From: Oscillospiraceae bacterium
Lineage (GTDB): Bacteria > Bacillota > Clostridia > Oscillospirales > Ruminococcaceae
Direction of reading: 5' to 3'
DNA: 33,427 nt
NCBI GenBank assembly: GCA_018434245.1
Contig: JAHDPQ010000140.1
Location: 1-33,427 of the forward strand
Shown here: one piece after another, positions 6,654 through 15,617 of the stretch
Numbering within the stretch: position 1 is the stretch's first letter
Layout: every line of letters starts with the position of its first letter
Notes under the pieces: generated by a model
The model's input: the letters and a program-made list of their open reading frames with translations, nothing else
The model's database searches: none
What the model was told of the DNA's origin: nothing
Translations under genes and position numbers: made by a program

Positions 6654-9611
6654 ATGAGTTATCGGATCGGAATCGATGTGGGCTCCACCACCTTAAAAAC
6701 GGTGGTGCTGGATGATCGGGGCCATATCGTAGAAAAAAGCTATCAGCGCCATTTTTCCAAAGTGAGGGAGATGACGCTGAGACATTTGGCGTCTCTGGAA
6801 CCTTTGCTGCGGGAGCATTCCCTCAAAGTAGCGGTGACCGGATCGGCGGGGCTTGGCATTGCCCGGGATAGTGAACTTGAGTTTGTGCAGGAGGTGTTCG
6901 CCACGGCGGGCGCTGTCCGCCGAACAGCGCCGGACACCGATGTGGTGATCGAGCTGGGCGGGGAGGATGCCAAGATTATCTTTTTGGGGGGAACTCTGGA
7001 GGAGCGGATGAACGGCACCTGTGCCGGAGGAACCGGCGCCTTTATCGATCAGATGGCGACCCTGCTAGATGTCACTCCCAATCAGCTGGACGAGATGAGC
7101 CTGCGGGCGAAAAAGATTTACCCCATCGCCTCCCGCTGCGGAGTATTTGCCAAAAGTGATATTCAGCCCCTGCTCAATCAGGGGGCGCGCAAAGAAGATA
7201 TTGCCGCCTCCATCTTTCAGGCGGTGGTGGACCAAACCATAACAGGACTTGCACAGGGAAGAAAAATTGAGGGAAAGGTTCTCTTTTTGGGAGGGCCTCT
7301 CAGCTTTTTAAAGGGATTGCAGCTGCGCTTTCTTCAAACTTTGGGCCTTGAGGAAGAACATGCCGTCTTCCCCGGGTTGGCCCCCTACTTTGTGGCGCTG
7401 GGCAGTGCCTACTATGCGGGAAATCTTTCCCATCAGGCTGCCATCAGCTACCGTCAGCTGATGGAACAGCTCCAGCGGGAGCCTGCCAAAACCTCCGCCA
7501 CTCACTGCCTGCCTTCTCTCTTTGAAAGTCAGGAGGATTATATCGACTTTAAGGCCCGCCACGATGCCAGAACGGTGGAACACCGGGAGATGGCATCCTA
7601 TTCCGGGCGGGCGTTTCTAGGCATCGATGCCGGCTCCACCACCACCAAGCTGGTGCTGCTGGACGACGAGGCCCGGATTCTATACAGCCACTATGTAAAC
7701 AATGGGGGTAACCCCATCCCCGTTATTCTGGAACAGTTGAAGCTGATCTACCACCTGTGCGGCGACCGGATTACCATCGATGCTTCGGCGGTGACCGGTT
7801 ATGGGGAAGAGCTGATGAAGGCTGCCTTTGGGGTGGACTTTGGTCTGGTGGAGACGGTGGCTCACTACACCGCCGCCCGCCACTTTGATCCTCTGGTGGA
7901 TTTTATCATCGATATCGGCGGACAGGATATCAAGTGCTTTACCGTCCGGGACGGCGCTGTGGACAGCATCATTCTCAACGAGGCGTGTTCCTCCGGCTGC
8001 GGTTCCTTTATCGAAACCTTCGCCAAAAGTCTGGGCTACGACATCGCCGAATTTTCCAAGCTGGCCCTCTTTTCCAAGAATCCTGTGGATTTGGGGACTC
8101 GCTGCACCGTTTTTATGAACTCCAGCGTCAAGCAGGCCCAGAAGGACGGAGCCACCGTGGAGGACATCTCTGCTGGGCTTGCCATCTCGGTGATCAAAAA
8201 CGCCCTGTACAAGGTGATTCGGGCCAGAAGCGCCGAGGAGCTGGGAGAGCACATTGTGGTGCAGGGGGGAACCTTCCTCAACAATGCGGTGCTTCGCTCC
8301 TTTGAACAGGAGCTGGGCCGGAATGTCATCCGCCTTTCCATCTCCGAGCTGATGGGAGCTTATGGAGCAGCTCTCTACGCCATGGAAAATGGCCGGGAAA
8401 CCTCCAGTCTCATCAACCGCAAGGAGCTGGCGGCCTTTTCCCACAAGGCTGTGGCCGCCACCTGCCACAAGTGCACCAATCGCTGTCCCCTCACCGTCAA
8501 CACCTTTGCCGACGGCAGACGGTTTATTTCCGGAAACAAGTGCGAGCGGGGAGCGGGAGCCGACGAAGCCGGCAATCTGCCCAACCTGATGGGCTACAAA
8601 TACCGGCGGATATTAGACTCCATCCCCGAGGGCAACGAGGAAAAGACCCGTCTGCGGGTGGGAATCCCTCTGGTCCTCAACCAATACGAGAACCTGCCCT
8701 TCTGGGCCGCCTTCTTCCATGCGCTGGACTGCCGGGTGGTGCTTTCGGGGCAGAGCAGTCGCAGCCTCTATATGAAGGGGCAGCACACCATCCCCTCTGA
8801 TACCGTCTGCTACCCCGCCAAGCTGGCCCATGGCCACATGGAGGAGTTGGTGGAGCAGGGCGTGGACACCATCTTTTACCCCTGCATGACCTATAACTTT
8901 GACGAGGGCATTTCTGACAACTGCTACAACTGCCCGGTGGTTGCCTACTACCCGGAATCCATTGCTGCCAATGTGGAAAGCGTGGCAAACACCCGCTTTT
9001 TGTATCCCCACCTGAGCCTAGGGGATGAAAAGTTCTTTGTGGGGCGGATTTATACCATCCTGCGGGATGCAATTCCCGACCTGAAGAAGTCCGAGGTGGT
9101 AAGGGCATCCAAAGCCGCCTACGCCGCCTATGCAGACTACCGCCAGGATGTGATTGCGGCGGGGCAAACTGCCCTTGCCTATGCCCGGGAGCAGGACAAA
9201 AAAGTGATTATGATGGCCTGCCGCCCCTACCACGTGGACCCGGAGATCAACCACGGTATCGACAAGCTCCTCACCTCTTTGGGGTTTGTCATCGTCACCG
9301 ATGACTGCGTTGCCCATCTGGAGGGCAAGCATCCCTACAACGTCCTGAACCAGTGGACCTATCATGCCAGAATGTATAACGCCGCCCGCTTTACAGTGGA
9401 GCACCCCCATATGGAAATGGTACAGCTGATCAGCTTTGGATGCGGACTGGATGCCGTAACCAGCGACGAGATCAAGGACATTCTGCGCCGGGGCGGCAAG
9501 CTGTATACCCAACTAAAAATTGACGAAATCAATAATCTAGGCGCTGTTAAAATTAGATTGCGCAGCCTGCTGGCCGCCATGGAGGAACGGGAGGTGACGG
9601 TTCATGCGTGA
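6654..9611 (+). CDS. Tandem acyl-CoA dehydratase activase (BcrAD/BadFG/HgdC type) with DUF2229-like C-terminal part
   Basis: The 985-residue protein carries two ASKHA-type activase domains in tandem. Each has the ATP motif (GIDVGSTTLK near residue 5; GIDAGSTTTK near 323). Each also has the two cysteines that ligate the [4Fe-4S] cluster in HgdC: TCAGGTGAF and SRCGVFAKSD in the first, ACSSGCGSF and TRCTVFMNSS in the second. The last 380 residues contain CHKCTNRCP, a GNKCERG motif and further cysteines, as in the DUF2229/COG3580 part of the long activase proteins of anaerobes. Such ATP-driven activases inject low-potential electrons into 2-hydroxyacyl-CoA dehydratases or related double-cubane enzymes. 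No dehydratase gene is nearby, so the electron acceptor is unknown. ATG 6654 is chosen, with GGTGAG just upstream and a 16-codon N-terminal extension rejected. It overlaps the next gene by eight bases. Confidence 0.85.
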   Translation: MSYRIGIDVGSTTLKTVVLDDRGHIVEKSYQRHFSKVREMTLRHLASLEPLLREHSLKVAVTGSAGLGIARDSELEFVQEVFATAGAVRRTAPDTDVVIELGGEDAKIIFLGGTLEERMNGTCAGGTGAFIDQMATLLDVTPNQLDEMSLRAKKIYPIASRCGVFAKSDIQPLLNQGARKEDIAASIFQAVVDQTITGLAQGRKIEGKVLFLGGPLSFLKGLQLRFLQTLGLEEEHAVFPGLAPYFVALGSAYYAGNLSHQAAISYRQLMEQLQREPAKTSATHCLPSLFESQEDYIDFKARHDARTVEHREMASYSGRAFLGIDAGSTTTKLVLLDDEARILYSHYVNNGGNPIPVILEQLKLIYHLCGDRITIDASAVTGYGEELMKAAFGVDFGLVETVAHYTAARHFDPLVDFIIDIGGQDIKCFTVRDGAVDSIILNEACSSGCGSFIETFAKSLGYDIAEFSKLALFSKNPVDLGTRCTVFMNSSVKQAQKDGATVEDISAGLAISVIKNALYKVIRARSAEELGEHIVVQGGTFLNNAVLRSFEQELGRNVIRLSISELMGAYGAALYAMENGRETSSLINRKELAAFSHKAVAATCHKCTNRCPLTVNTFADGRRFISGNKCERGAGADEAGNLPNLMGYKYRRILDSIPEGNEEKTRLRVGIPLVLNQYENLPFWAAFFHALDCRVVLSGQSSRSLYMKGQHTIPSDTVCYPAKLAHGHMEELVEQGVDTIFYPCMTYNFDEGISDNCYNCPVVAYYPESIAANVESVANTRFLYPHLSLGDEKFFVGRIYTILRDAIPDLKKSEVVRASKAAYAAYADYRQDVIAAGQTALAYAREQDKKVIMMACRPYHVDPEINHGIDKLLTSLGFVIVTDDCVAHLEGKHPYNVLNQWTYHARMYNAARFTVEHPHMEMVQLISFGCGLDAVTSDEIKDILRRGGKLYTQLKIDEINNLGAVKIRLRSLLAAMEEREVTVHA

Positions 9612-10956
9612 TAACAACGGTTTGATGGTTAAGCCCCTTTTTACCGAGGAGATGAAAAAGACCCACACCATTTTGATTCCCGATATGCTCACCTTCCACT
9701 TTGAGCTGATGAAAGGGGTATTCATCCAGCACGGCTACAAGGTGGAGGTGCTGAAGACCAAGCACAAGGGAATTGTGGACGAGGGATTGCAAAGTGTCCA
9801 CAACGATACCTGCTATCCGGCGCTTCTGGTGATCGGCCAGTTTATCGATGCGCTTAAATCCGGCCGGTACGATCTGGACCGCACCGCCTTGCTTATCTCC
9901 CAAACGGGAGGGGGCTGCCGGGCCTCCAACTACATCTTCCTGCTGCGCAAGGCTCTGGAAAAAAACGGCCTGAGCCATATTCCGGTGCTTTCCCTCAACT
10001 TTTCCGGGCTGGAAAAGGAGCACAGCATGCCCCTGCCCCCCAAGATGCTGGTCAAGCTGGTATACGCTGTCCTCTACTCCGACTTTATTATGGGAATCTA
10101 CAACCAGTGCGTTCCCTATGAAAAAAACCCCGGGGAAAGCATGGCGCTGGTAGAGGCGTGGAACAACCGCCTACTGGAGCAGATGGGCGGGCCCCTGTTT
10201 GTCCGTCTGGGTCACAACTACAAGGCCATTCTGGACGACTTTGCCGCTATTCCCCGAGACAAAACCGACAAGATCAAGGTGGGTATTGTGGGGGAAATCT
10301 ACCTCAAGTATTCCCCCTTGGGCAACAACGATCTGGAAAACTATCTGATCTCCGAGGGGGCGGAGGTGGTAAACTCCGGACTACTGGATTTTTTGATGTA
10401 CTGTGTCTACAACTCCATCCATGACAAAAAGCTATATGGATGGGGTGGAATGCGCTATCACGTCAGCCGTTTTGCCATGTGGTATCTCAAGGGCCGCCAG
10501 CGGGGAATGATCAAGGCGATTCGAGGGCACGGAACCTTTGAGCCTCCCGCCGATTTTGCCAGCGTCATCGACATGGCCACAGGCTATCTGGACCACGGGG
10601 TCAAGATGGGAGAGGGCTGGCTGCTCACCGCCGAGATGATTGAGCTGATTCATTCCGGGGTCAACAACATCGTATCCGCTCAGCCCTTTGGCTGCCTGCC
10701 CAACCACATTGTAGCCAAGGGAATGATCCGCAAAATCAAGGATAACTTCCCCGAGGCCAACATTGTGGCGGTGGATTACGACCCCGGAGCCAGCCGCATC
10801 AATCAGGAAAATCGCATCAAGCTGATGCTGGCCAATGCTCACCTGTCCCAGAGTCTGGAGGGGCTGGCCCAGCGGGAGGAAGGGATTCCTCTGGATGCCC
10901 TGGAAGCTCAGGCCAAGAGGGAAGAAGACAGTGAACTGGAAGTGTCCACAGCCTGA
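9604..10956 (+). CDS. 2-hydroxyacyl-CoA dehydratase-related protein (COG3581-like), partner of the activase
   Basis: This 450-residue cytoplasmic protein corresponds to the C-terminal portion of the roughly 1,400-residue activase polyproteins of many Clostridia. It has Cys motifs NDTCYPALLVIGQF and TGGGCRASNYIF and a downstream AQPFGCLPNH, like those that hold iron-sulfur clusters in HgdB/double-cubane proteins. Here it is a separate gene. It has its own Shine-Dalgarno (GGAGGTG at 9590-9596, seven bases before the ATG) and overlaps the activase stop in ATGCGTGA. That layout argues for a real split with translational coupling instead of a frameshift. The two products most likely form one complex. 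The reaction catalysed is not known. Confidence 0.8.
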   Translation: MRDNNGLMVKPLFTEEMKKTHTILIPDMLTFHFELMKGVFIQHGYKVEVLKTKHKGIVDEGLQSVHNDTCYPALLVIGQFIDALKSGRYDLDRTALLISQTGGGCRASNYIFLLRKALEKNGLSHIPVLSLNFSGLEKEHSMPLPPKMLVKLVYAVLYSDFIMGIYNQCVPYEKNPGESMALVEAWNNRLLEQMGGPLFVRLGHNYKAILDDFAAIPRDKTDKIKVGIVGEIYLKYSPLGNNDLENYLISEGAEVVNSGLLDFLMYCVYNSIHDKKLYGWGGMRYHVSRFAMWYLKGRQRGMIKAIRGHGTFEPPADFASVIDMATGYLDHGVKMGEGWLLTAEMIELIHSGVNNIVSAQPFGCLPNHIVAKGMIRKIKDNFPEANIVAVDYDPGASRINQENRIKLMLANAHLSQSLEGLAQREEGIPLDALEAQAKREEDSELEVSTA

Positions 10957-10976
10957 GCCTGTACTCCAAAAGCCAT

Positions 10977-11020
10977 AACAAAAAGCTGACCTCGCCTTTG
11001 GGCGAAGTCAGCTTTTCTTT
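10977..11020. terminator. Bidirectional terminator between convergent genes
   Basis: AAAAGCTGAC+CTCGCC pairs with GGCGAA+GTCAGCTTTT (10981-11016) around a TTTG loop. Runs of T follow on the plus strand (CTTT) and on the minus strand (TTTTTGTTA), so it serves both the activase unit and the importer operon. Confidence 0.85.
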
Positions 11021-11041
11021 ATGATACGTTGGGAGGTTAAA

Positions 11042-12301
11042 TTACTTTTGCAGAGTCAGCCAGAAATCCTGGAAGTTCATCAGCTCGGTGTAGATGAACT
11101 CGGGATCAAAGGGAATCAGGTTTTGCTCGGAGAGAATGGCGTTGCCTTCCACCAGGGGAACGTTGCTGCGCACACTGAATCCGCCCAGGGTATTAAAGGG
11201 CGCAAAGCCTTTTCCTTTGCCGTCGCTCTCGCCGCACATCCAGCGCACCAACAGCTTGGCGGCATTGGGATGGGGGGCCTCGTTGACGATGTAAAGGTTG
11301 TTCTGGGCCGGAATACCGGTGGCGGGCAGGATGTTGATGGGGGCCAGCACCCAACCGTCGCTCTCGTTTTTCCGCAGTTTGGAGGAGGCCGCATAGCCGA
11401 TGGGAGGATCGGTCTGGCCGGGGGTACCCACAGCCTCACAAACCTCGTCGGAGGAGGTGGTGAACATGGGATCGTTGTCCATCAGCCGCTTAAAGAGCTC
11501 GTGGGCGGCAGAGGGGATTCCCTCGGACAGGACAATATCCTCGCCGAATTCCCGCTTGTAATCGTCGGCCAACAGCTGGGGGTTCTGGGTAAAGGCGGTC
11601 AGGATGCACATCAGGTTCTGGTTTTGCAGGGGATCGTTGAGGATAATCTTACCCTTCCACTCGGGGCGGGTTAAATCCCACCAGCTATCCACAGGGGGAG
11701 CATCGTAAACCTCGGAGTTGTAGAACCATTGATCAAGCTCCACATACAGGGGCATGGCATATTTAAGGTAAGCTTGGTTGTCGATGCTGGCGATGATGTC
11801 GTCGGGGCGGTAGTTGTGGAGGATGCCGCTGGTTACCTTTTCCACATAAAGGGCGCCGTCTTGATCCTTGGAGTGGATGACGTCGGCATTGCGAATCCCC
11901 GACTCATATTCCCGGGTGACCTTTTCCAGCAGTTCATTGGTGCGCAGGTCGTAGGCGTCCACCACTACGCCGGGATACTGTGCCTCAAAGCTTTCTTTTA
12001 CCTTGACGCAGCGGCTGGAGATGGAATAGAGCACCACGGTGCCTTCCTCCTTGGCCTTTTCGTACAGTTCCTCGGCGGTTTCGGAACCGTCGTTCATCTT
12101 GTGGATTTCGGCCCAGCTTCCTGCCTCGGGAACGGGTTCCGCCTTGGACATGGACTGAGGGGTGGAAGAAGCCGCCGCCTGAGAAGGAGCCGCCTGGGGT
12201 GAGGAGCCGGCCGGAGCCGTGCCGGAGCTGCTGCCGCAACCTGCGGCCATCAGGGCAAAGCAGACAATCAGGGTAAAAGCGATGGTTTGTTTCAGCTTCA
12301 T
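11042..12301 (-). CDS. ABC transporter substrate-binding lipoprotein (iron/AfuA type)
   Basis: The 419-residue product starts with a lipoprotein signal (lipobox ending AAGC, C22). An Ala/Ser/Pro-rich linker of about 40 residues follows, then a type-II periplasmic binding fold. The region AEELYEKAKEEGTVVLYSIS and the later SWWDLTRPEWKGKI are typical of the FbpA/AfuA/PotD-like group 'extracellular solute-binding protein family 1'. Its partners are an FbpC-like ATPase and an FbpB-like double permease. Some members of this branch carry ferric iron, but AfuABC carries sugar phosphates, and control by a LacI-type regulator makes a sugar or sugar phosphate the likelier ligand here. It is the last gene of the operon, 21 bases after the ATPase. 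Confidence 0.85.
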   Translation of the reverse strand: MKLKQTIAFTLIVCFALMAAGCGSSSGTAPAGSSPQAAPSQAAASSTPQSMSKAEPVPEAGSWAEIHKMNDGSETAEELYEKAKEEGTVVLYSISSRCVKVKESFEAQYPGVVVDAYDLRTNELLEKVTREYESGIRNADVIHSKDQDGALYVEKVTSGILHNYRPDDIIASIDNQAYLKYAMPLYVELDQWFYNSEVYDAPPVDSWWDLTRPEWKGKIILNDPLQNQNLMCILTAFTQNPQLLADDYKREFGEDIVLSEGIPSAAHELFKRLMDNDPMFTTSSDEVCEAVGTPGQTDPPIGYAASSKLRKNESDGWVLAPINILPATGIPAQNNLYIVNEAPHPNAAKLLVRWMCGESDGKGKGFAPFNTLGGFSVRSNVPLVEGNAILSEQNLIPFDPEFIYTELMNFQDFWLTLQK

Positions 12302-12322
12302 AATAATCCTCCTTATCTTCTA

Positions 12323-13498
12323 TTACAAGGTGCCGGATGCCTTTTGAGCTTCCAGCTCCACAGCCTCAATATCCAGATCCACGGCAATCTTAATCAGCTT
12401 GCCGGTTTCTTTATTGTAAACGGTGAGCATGTTTTCCAATATGGTGGCGTAAACCGATTGGTTGGTGTGATAGTTGCGCACCCCCACCTGTTTGACCAGC
12501 AGACGGGTTCCTCCCATCTGGATTTGCACCAGAGTTTCGGAACCGGCAGGCTGGCTGGCATAGACCACCGCCTCCTTGGCATCTTGCCACGGGTTGGACC
12601 GCAGGTAAATCTGCTCGGGGCGAATCCCCAGCACACAGTCGAACACCCCGCTTTTGGGGAACTCGTTTTCGGTAAAGTAGTCGCTGTCAAAGGCAAAGCT
12701 GCCCACATCGGACTCAATGTGGAGCAAATCCCCCTCTAGCCGGGCTTTGGCCTGGACAAAGTTGATGGAGGGGTTGCCGATAAAGTCAGCCACCCGCAAG
12801 TCGGCAGGGTTCTGGTAGACGTTGAGAGGGGTGTCCACCTGAGCCAGCTCTCCTTCAAAAAAGACCGCCACCTTGGTGGACATGGTAAGGGCTTCAATCT
12901 GGTCGTGGGTAACGTAGATGACGGTGGTTCCCAGCTCCTCGTGAAGCCGCTTGAGCTCGGAGCGCATATCAATGCGCAGCTTGGCATCCAGATTGGACAG
13001 GGGCTCATCCAACAGCAGAACCTTGGGCTCCGAGACAATGGCCCGGGCAATGGCTACCCGCTGCTGTTGCCCCCCGGAAAGCTCGGAAGGATACCGGTCC
13101 TTGTACTCCAGAATTTGCATCCGGCTCAGGGCGTTTTCTACCCGGGTTTTGATTTCATCCTTGGGCACTTTCTTGATGGAAAGCCCAAAGGCCACGTTGT
13201 GAAACACCGTCATGTGAGGCCAGAGCGCGTAGCTCTGAAAGACCAGATTGAGCATCCGCTTGGAAGGAGGCGCAAAATAAAGTTCCTTTGCGTTGACCAT
13301 CAGTTCCCCGTCCATGTACAGGGTGCCGTTCTGGGGCTTTTCCAGCCCCGAGACCACCCGCAGAGTGGTGGTCTTTCCGCAGCCGGAAGGCCCCAGCAGG
13401 GTCATAAACTCCCCGTCCTCAATGGTGAGGTTCAGGTTCTTCAGCACATGGTTGCTGCCGTAATACTTGTCGATGCCTTTTAGTACAATGGTGCTCAT
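12323..13498 (-). CDS. ABC transporter ATP-binding protein (FbpC/PotA/UgpC-like)
   Basis: The 391-residue ATPase has all motifs: Walker A GPSGCGKTT (36-44), Q-loop Q88, signature LSGGQQQR (140-147), Walker B VLLLDEP (160-166), D-loop SNLDAK and the switch histidine H198 in THDQ. The last 130 residues form a TOBE-type regulatory domain, as in importers for iron, polyamines and sugars. It powers uptake through the double permease encoded three bases upstream. The ribosome binding site is the GGGGGG stretch overlapping the permease stop, so translation of the two is coupled. Confidence 0.93.
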   Translation of the reverse strand: MSTIVLKGIDKYYGSNHVLKNLNLTIEDGEFMTLLGPSGCGKTTTLRVVSGLEKPQNGTLYMDGELMVNAKELYFAPPSKRMLNLVFQSYALWPHMTVFHNVAFGLSIKKVPKDEIKTRVENALSRMQILEYKDRYPSELSGGQQQRVAIARAIVSEPKVLLLDEPLSNLDAKLRIDMRSELKRLHEELGTTVIYVTHDQIEALTMSTKVAVFFEGELAQVDTPLNVYQNPADLRVADFIGNPSINFVQAKARLEGDLLHIESDVGSFAFDSDYFTENEFPKSGVFDCVLGIRPEQIYLRSNPWQDAKEAVVYASQPAGSETLVQIQMGGTRLLVKQVGVRNYHTNQSVYATILENMLTVYNKETGKLIKIAVDLDIEAVELEAQKASGTL

Positions 13499-13501
13499 TG
13501 C

Positions 13502-15355
13502 TTAACCCCCCATACTCTTGGAAATGTCGGCATTGCCGAACTTGTTGGTCAGCCAGTAGACAAACAGAACAATCAGGAACATAATCACCGCTACCACGTT
13601 GGAGTAGGGCGGCATGTTGCTGTTGGAATAGGAAAATGCCATGTAGGGCAGCGTGGTCATGGTGGGAGTGACCAGCAGCATAATCAGGTCTAGCTCCTTC
13701 ATGATGGAGATGAAGATCAGCATAAAGCCAGAGACAAATCCCGCCTTGGAAAGGGGCAGCACAATTCTGGCAAACCGCTTAAAGAAGCCTGCACCTTCTA
13801 TGGAGCCGGCTTCCTCCAGCTCGATGCCGATCTGCATCATGTTGGAGGTCCCCGCCCGGGAAGAAAAGGGCAGGTGCTTGACCACGCTGACCAGAACCAG
13901 CAGGGCAAAGGTTCCGTACAGGCTGGGAATCAGTCCTCCTAAGGAGGCGGTGGAAAACATGGAAAGATAGATGGCTCCAAAGGCGATGGAGGGAATCAGA
14001 TAGGGGACAAAGACCAGCTGTTCCACCAGTTTGCCGGAAAACCGCCCCCGGCTGCGGGAGTTGATGTAGCCGATGAGCTGTCCGCAGAAGGTGGCAAATA
14101 CCGAGGTGATGACCACCAGCTTGAGAGTGTTCCAGGTGTTGCTCCAGAAGCGGGGGTTGGCCAGTACGCCGGGCTCTCCCTCATAGATGGAGGAATCCCC
14201 CGAGCCCACCCAGTAATAGGTGGAGAAGTTATCCACACTGTAGACGCCGGCTTTGAGCATAAAGGTATCTAGGGTGAGGACCAGCAGGGGCCCGATCACC
14301 GCAATCACCACAAAGAGGGCCAGCAGCAGGGTGACCAGAGGCTTCCAGTTGCCCAGAGAGATAAGGGTGGAGCGTCCCCCCTTGCCGCCGATGGTGGCAT
14401 AGCTGCGCCGGGAGCCGATGGCCCTCTGGTTTAAGTAAACGTTGGCGGAGGAGATGAGGATGAGGATCATGGCGATGGCGTAGCCGGTGGTGGTCTGCTG
14501 TTGCTTGATGGTGGCGTACAGGCTGGTAGAAATGGTCATGAAGTTGACCTTCATCCCCAGAAAAGCGGGTACGCCAAAGGTTCCCATGGATTTGGAAAAG
14601 GTAAGGATAAAAGCCGAGAGGATAGCGGGTAGTACCAGAGGCAGGGTAATCCGACGGAGAATCTGAAGCTTGCCGGCTCCTGCAATCTCCCCCATTTCCT
14701 CCAGCTCGCTGTTGATGGAGCCCAGCGCTGCCGACACCAGCAGGTAGGCATAGGCGTAGTAGTGCATGGTCAGCACCAGCACAATGGGAATGGGCCCGTA
14801 GGCCAGCCACTCGGGTACGTTGACACCCAGAGCCGCTAAAAATCCCATGTTGCCGCCAATGCGGGGCGTTTTAAACACCGTCATCCAAGCCATTGATTTA
14901 CACCAGGAGGGCAGCATATAGGGGATGATGATGGCCAGGGAGAAGAACTTCTTGCCGGGCAGATCACTGCGAACCAGTAGCCATGCGGTGGCCGACCCCA
15001 GAACGATGCTGAGCACCGATACCGTCAGGGCGATGCAAAGGGAGTTGAGCATCGGCTTGTAAAGCAGGGCGGAGCTGACATCGGAAAAGAGGAGCCTGTT
15101 CCAATAAAACAGGGTAAAATCCCCCACTTCCACCCCGGTACCAAGACGGCGCAGGTCCCGCTGGGCTGCCTCAAAGGTGGTGGATACCATGTCAATTAAA
15201 GGCACCACAATCAGGTAAACCAGCAGCAGAATGGTTACCATCACGATCACGTTGTAGGGATTTCCAAACAGGCTTTTCACAGCGTTTTTGATTTTGCGGG
15301 CCTGAGAGAACTCTTCTTCCGCCGCAAGCTGGGGAGACGTGTAAGTAGCGTTCAT
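13502..15355 (-). CDS. Fused double ABC permease (FbpB/AfuB type)
   Basis: The 617-residue membrane protein consists of two BPD_transp_1 permease modules in one chain. Each has its EAA loop that docks the ATPase (EEMGEIAGAGKLQILRRI in the first half, EEAGSIEGAGFFKRFARI in the second). About twelve membrane segments are visible, beginning with one near residues 35-60. This two-in-one design is typical of ferric-iron and AfuABC importers. It is the first gene of the operon, with AAAGGAT eight bases before the ATG. A promoter and operator lie in the divergent region upstream. Confidence 0.92.
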   Translation of the reverse strand: MNATYTSPQLAAEEEFSQARKIKNAVKSLFGNPYNVIVMVTILLLVYLIVVPLIDMVSTTFEAAQRDLRRLGTGVEVGDFTLFYWNRLLFSDVSSALLYKPMLNSLCIALTVSVLSIVLGSATAWLLVRSDLPGKKFFSLAIIIPYMLPSWCKSMAWMTVFKTPRIGGNMGFLAALGVNVPEWLAYGPIPIVLVLTMHYYAYAYLLVSAALGSINSELEEMGEIAGAGKLQILRRITLPLVLPAILSAFILTFSKSMGTFGVPAFLGMKVNFMTISTSLYATIKQQQTTTGYAIAMILILISSANVYLNQRAIGSRRSYATIGGKGGRSTLISLGNWKPLVTLLLALFVVIAVIGPLLVLTLDTFMLKAGVYSVDNFSTYYWVGSGDSSIYEGEPGVLANPRFWSNTWNTLKLVVITSVFATFCGQLIGYINSRSRGRFSGKLVEQLVFVPYLIPSIAFGAIYLSMFSTASLGGLIPSLYGTFALLVLVSVVKHLPFSSRAGTSNMMQIGIELEEAGSIEGAGFFKRFARIVLPLSKAGFVSGFMLIFISIMKELDLIMLLVTPTMTTLPYMAFSYSNSNMPPYSNVVAVIMFLIVLFVYWLTNKFGNADISKSMGG

Positions 15356-15402
15356 ATCATCAATCCTTTCCGGCCAGCAGCTTTAAACAGACTTGCAAAC
15401 CA

Positions 15403-15418
15403 GCGCAAACGTTTTCGC
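15403..15418. promoter_or_regulatory. LacI-type operator O1 (importer side)
   Basis: GCGCAAACGTTTTCGC is a near-perfect palindrome with the central CG typical of LacI/GalR sites. It lies about 13-28 bases downstream of the predicted importer start point, a position that blocks transcription. It matches O2 at 14 of 16 positions. Confidence 0.75.
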
Positions 15419-15437
15419 TATTAATTTCGTGATTACT

Positions 15438-15466
15438 ATTCTATACAAGTTATCTTGATTTGTCAA
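15438..15466 (-). promoter_or_regulatory. Sigma-A promoter of the importer operon
   Basis: On the minus strand, TTGACA (15461-15466), a 17-base spacer and TAGAAT (15438-15443). The start point would be near 15431. Confidence 0.75.
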
Positions 15467-15531
15467 CACAAATATGACTAATATTTATTTAATAAGTGTA
15501 ACAAAACTATACAAAAAATATTAGCGTTGCC

Positions 15532-15560
15532 TTGACAAACCCAAAGTAATGGGTTAGTAT
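15532..15560 (+). promoter_or_regulatory. Sigma-A promoter of the lacI-type gene
   Basis: TTGACA (15532-15537), a 17-base spacer and TAGTAT (15555-15560). The start point near 15567 is immediately before operator O2. Confidence 0.75.
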
Positions 15561-15574
15561 AAATAAAAAGATTT

Positions 15575-15590
15575 GCGCAACCGTTTTCGA
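15575..15590. promoter_or_regulatory. LacI-type operator O2 (regulator side)
   Basis: GCGCAACCGTTTTCGA, 14 of 16 positions identical to O1. It sits a few bases past the predicted start point of the regulator gene, so autoregulation is likely. Confidence 0.7.
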
Positions 15591-15617
15591 AAATTTGCGT
15601 ATGAAAGGCGATCAGGG

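Noticed and set aside
9590-9611. Frameshift breaking one long activase gene
   Set aside because: The downstream part has its own ATG and a well-placed GGAGGTG, and the overlap ATGCGTGA is a classic coupling junction, so two genes are the better reading.
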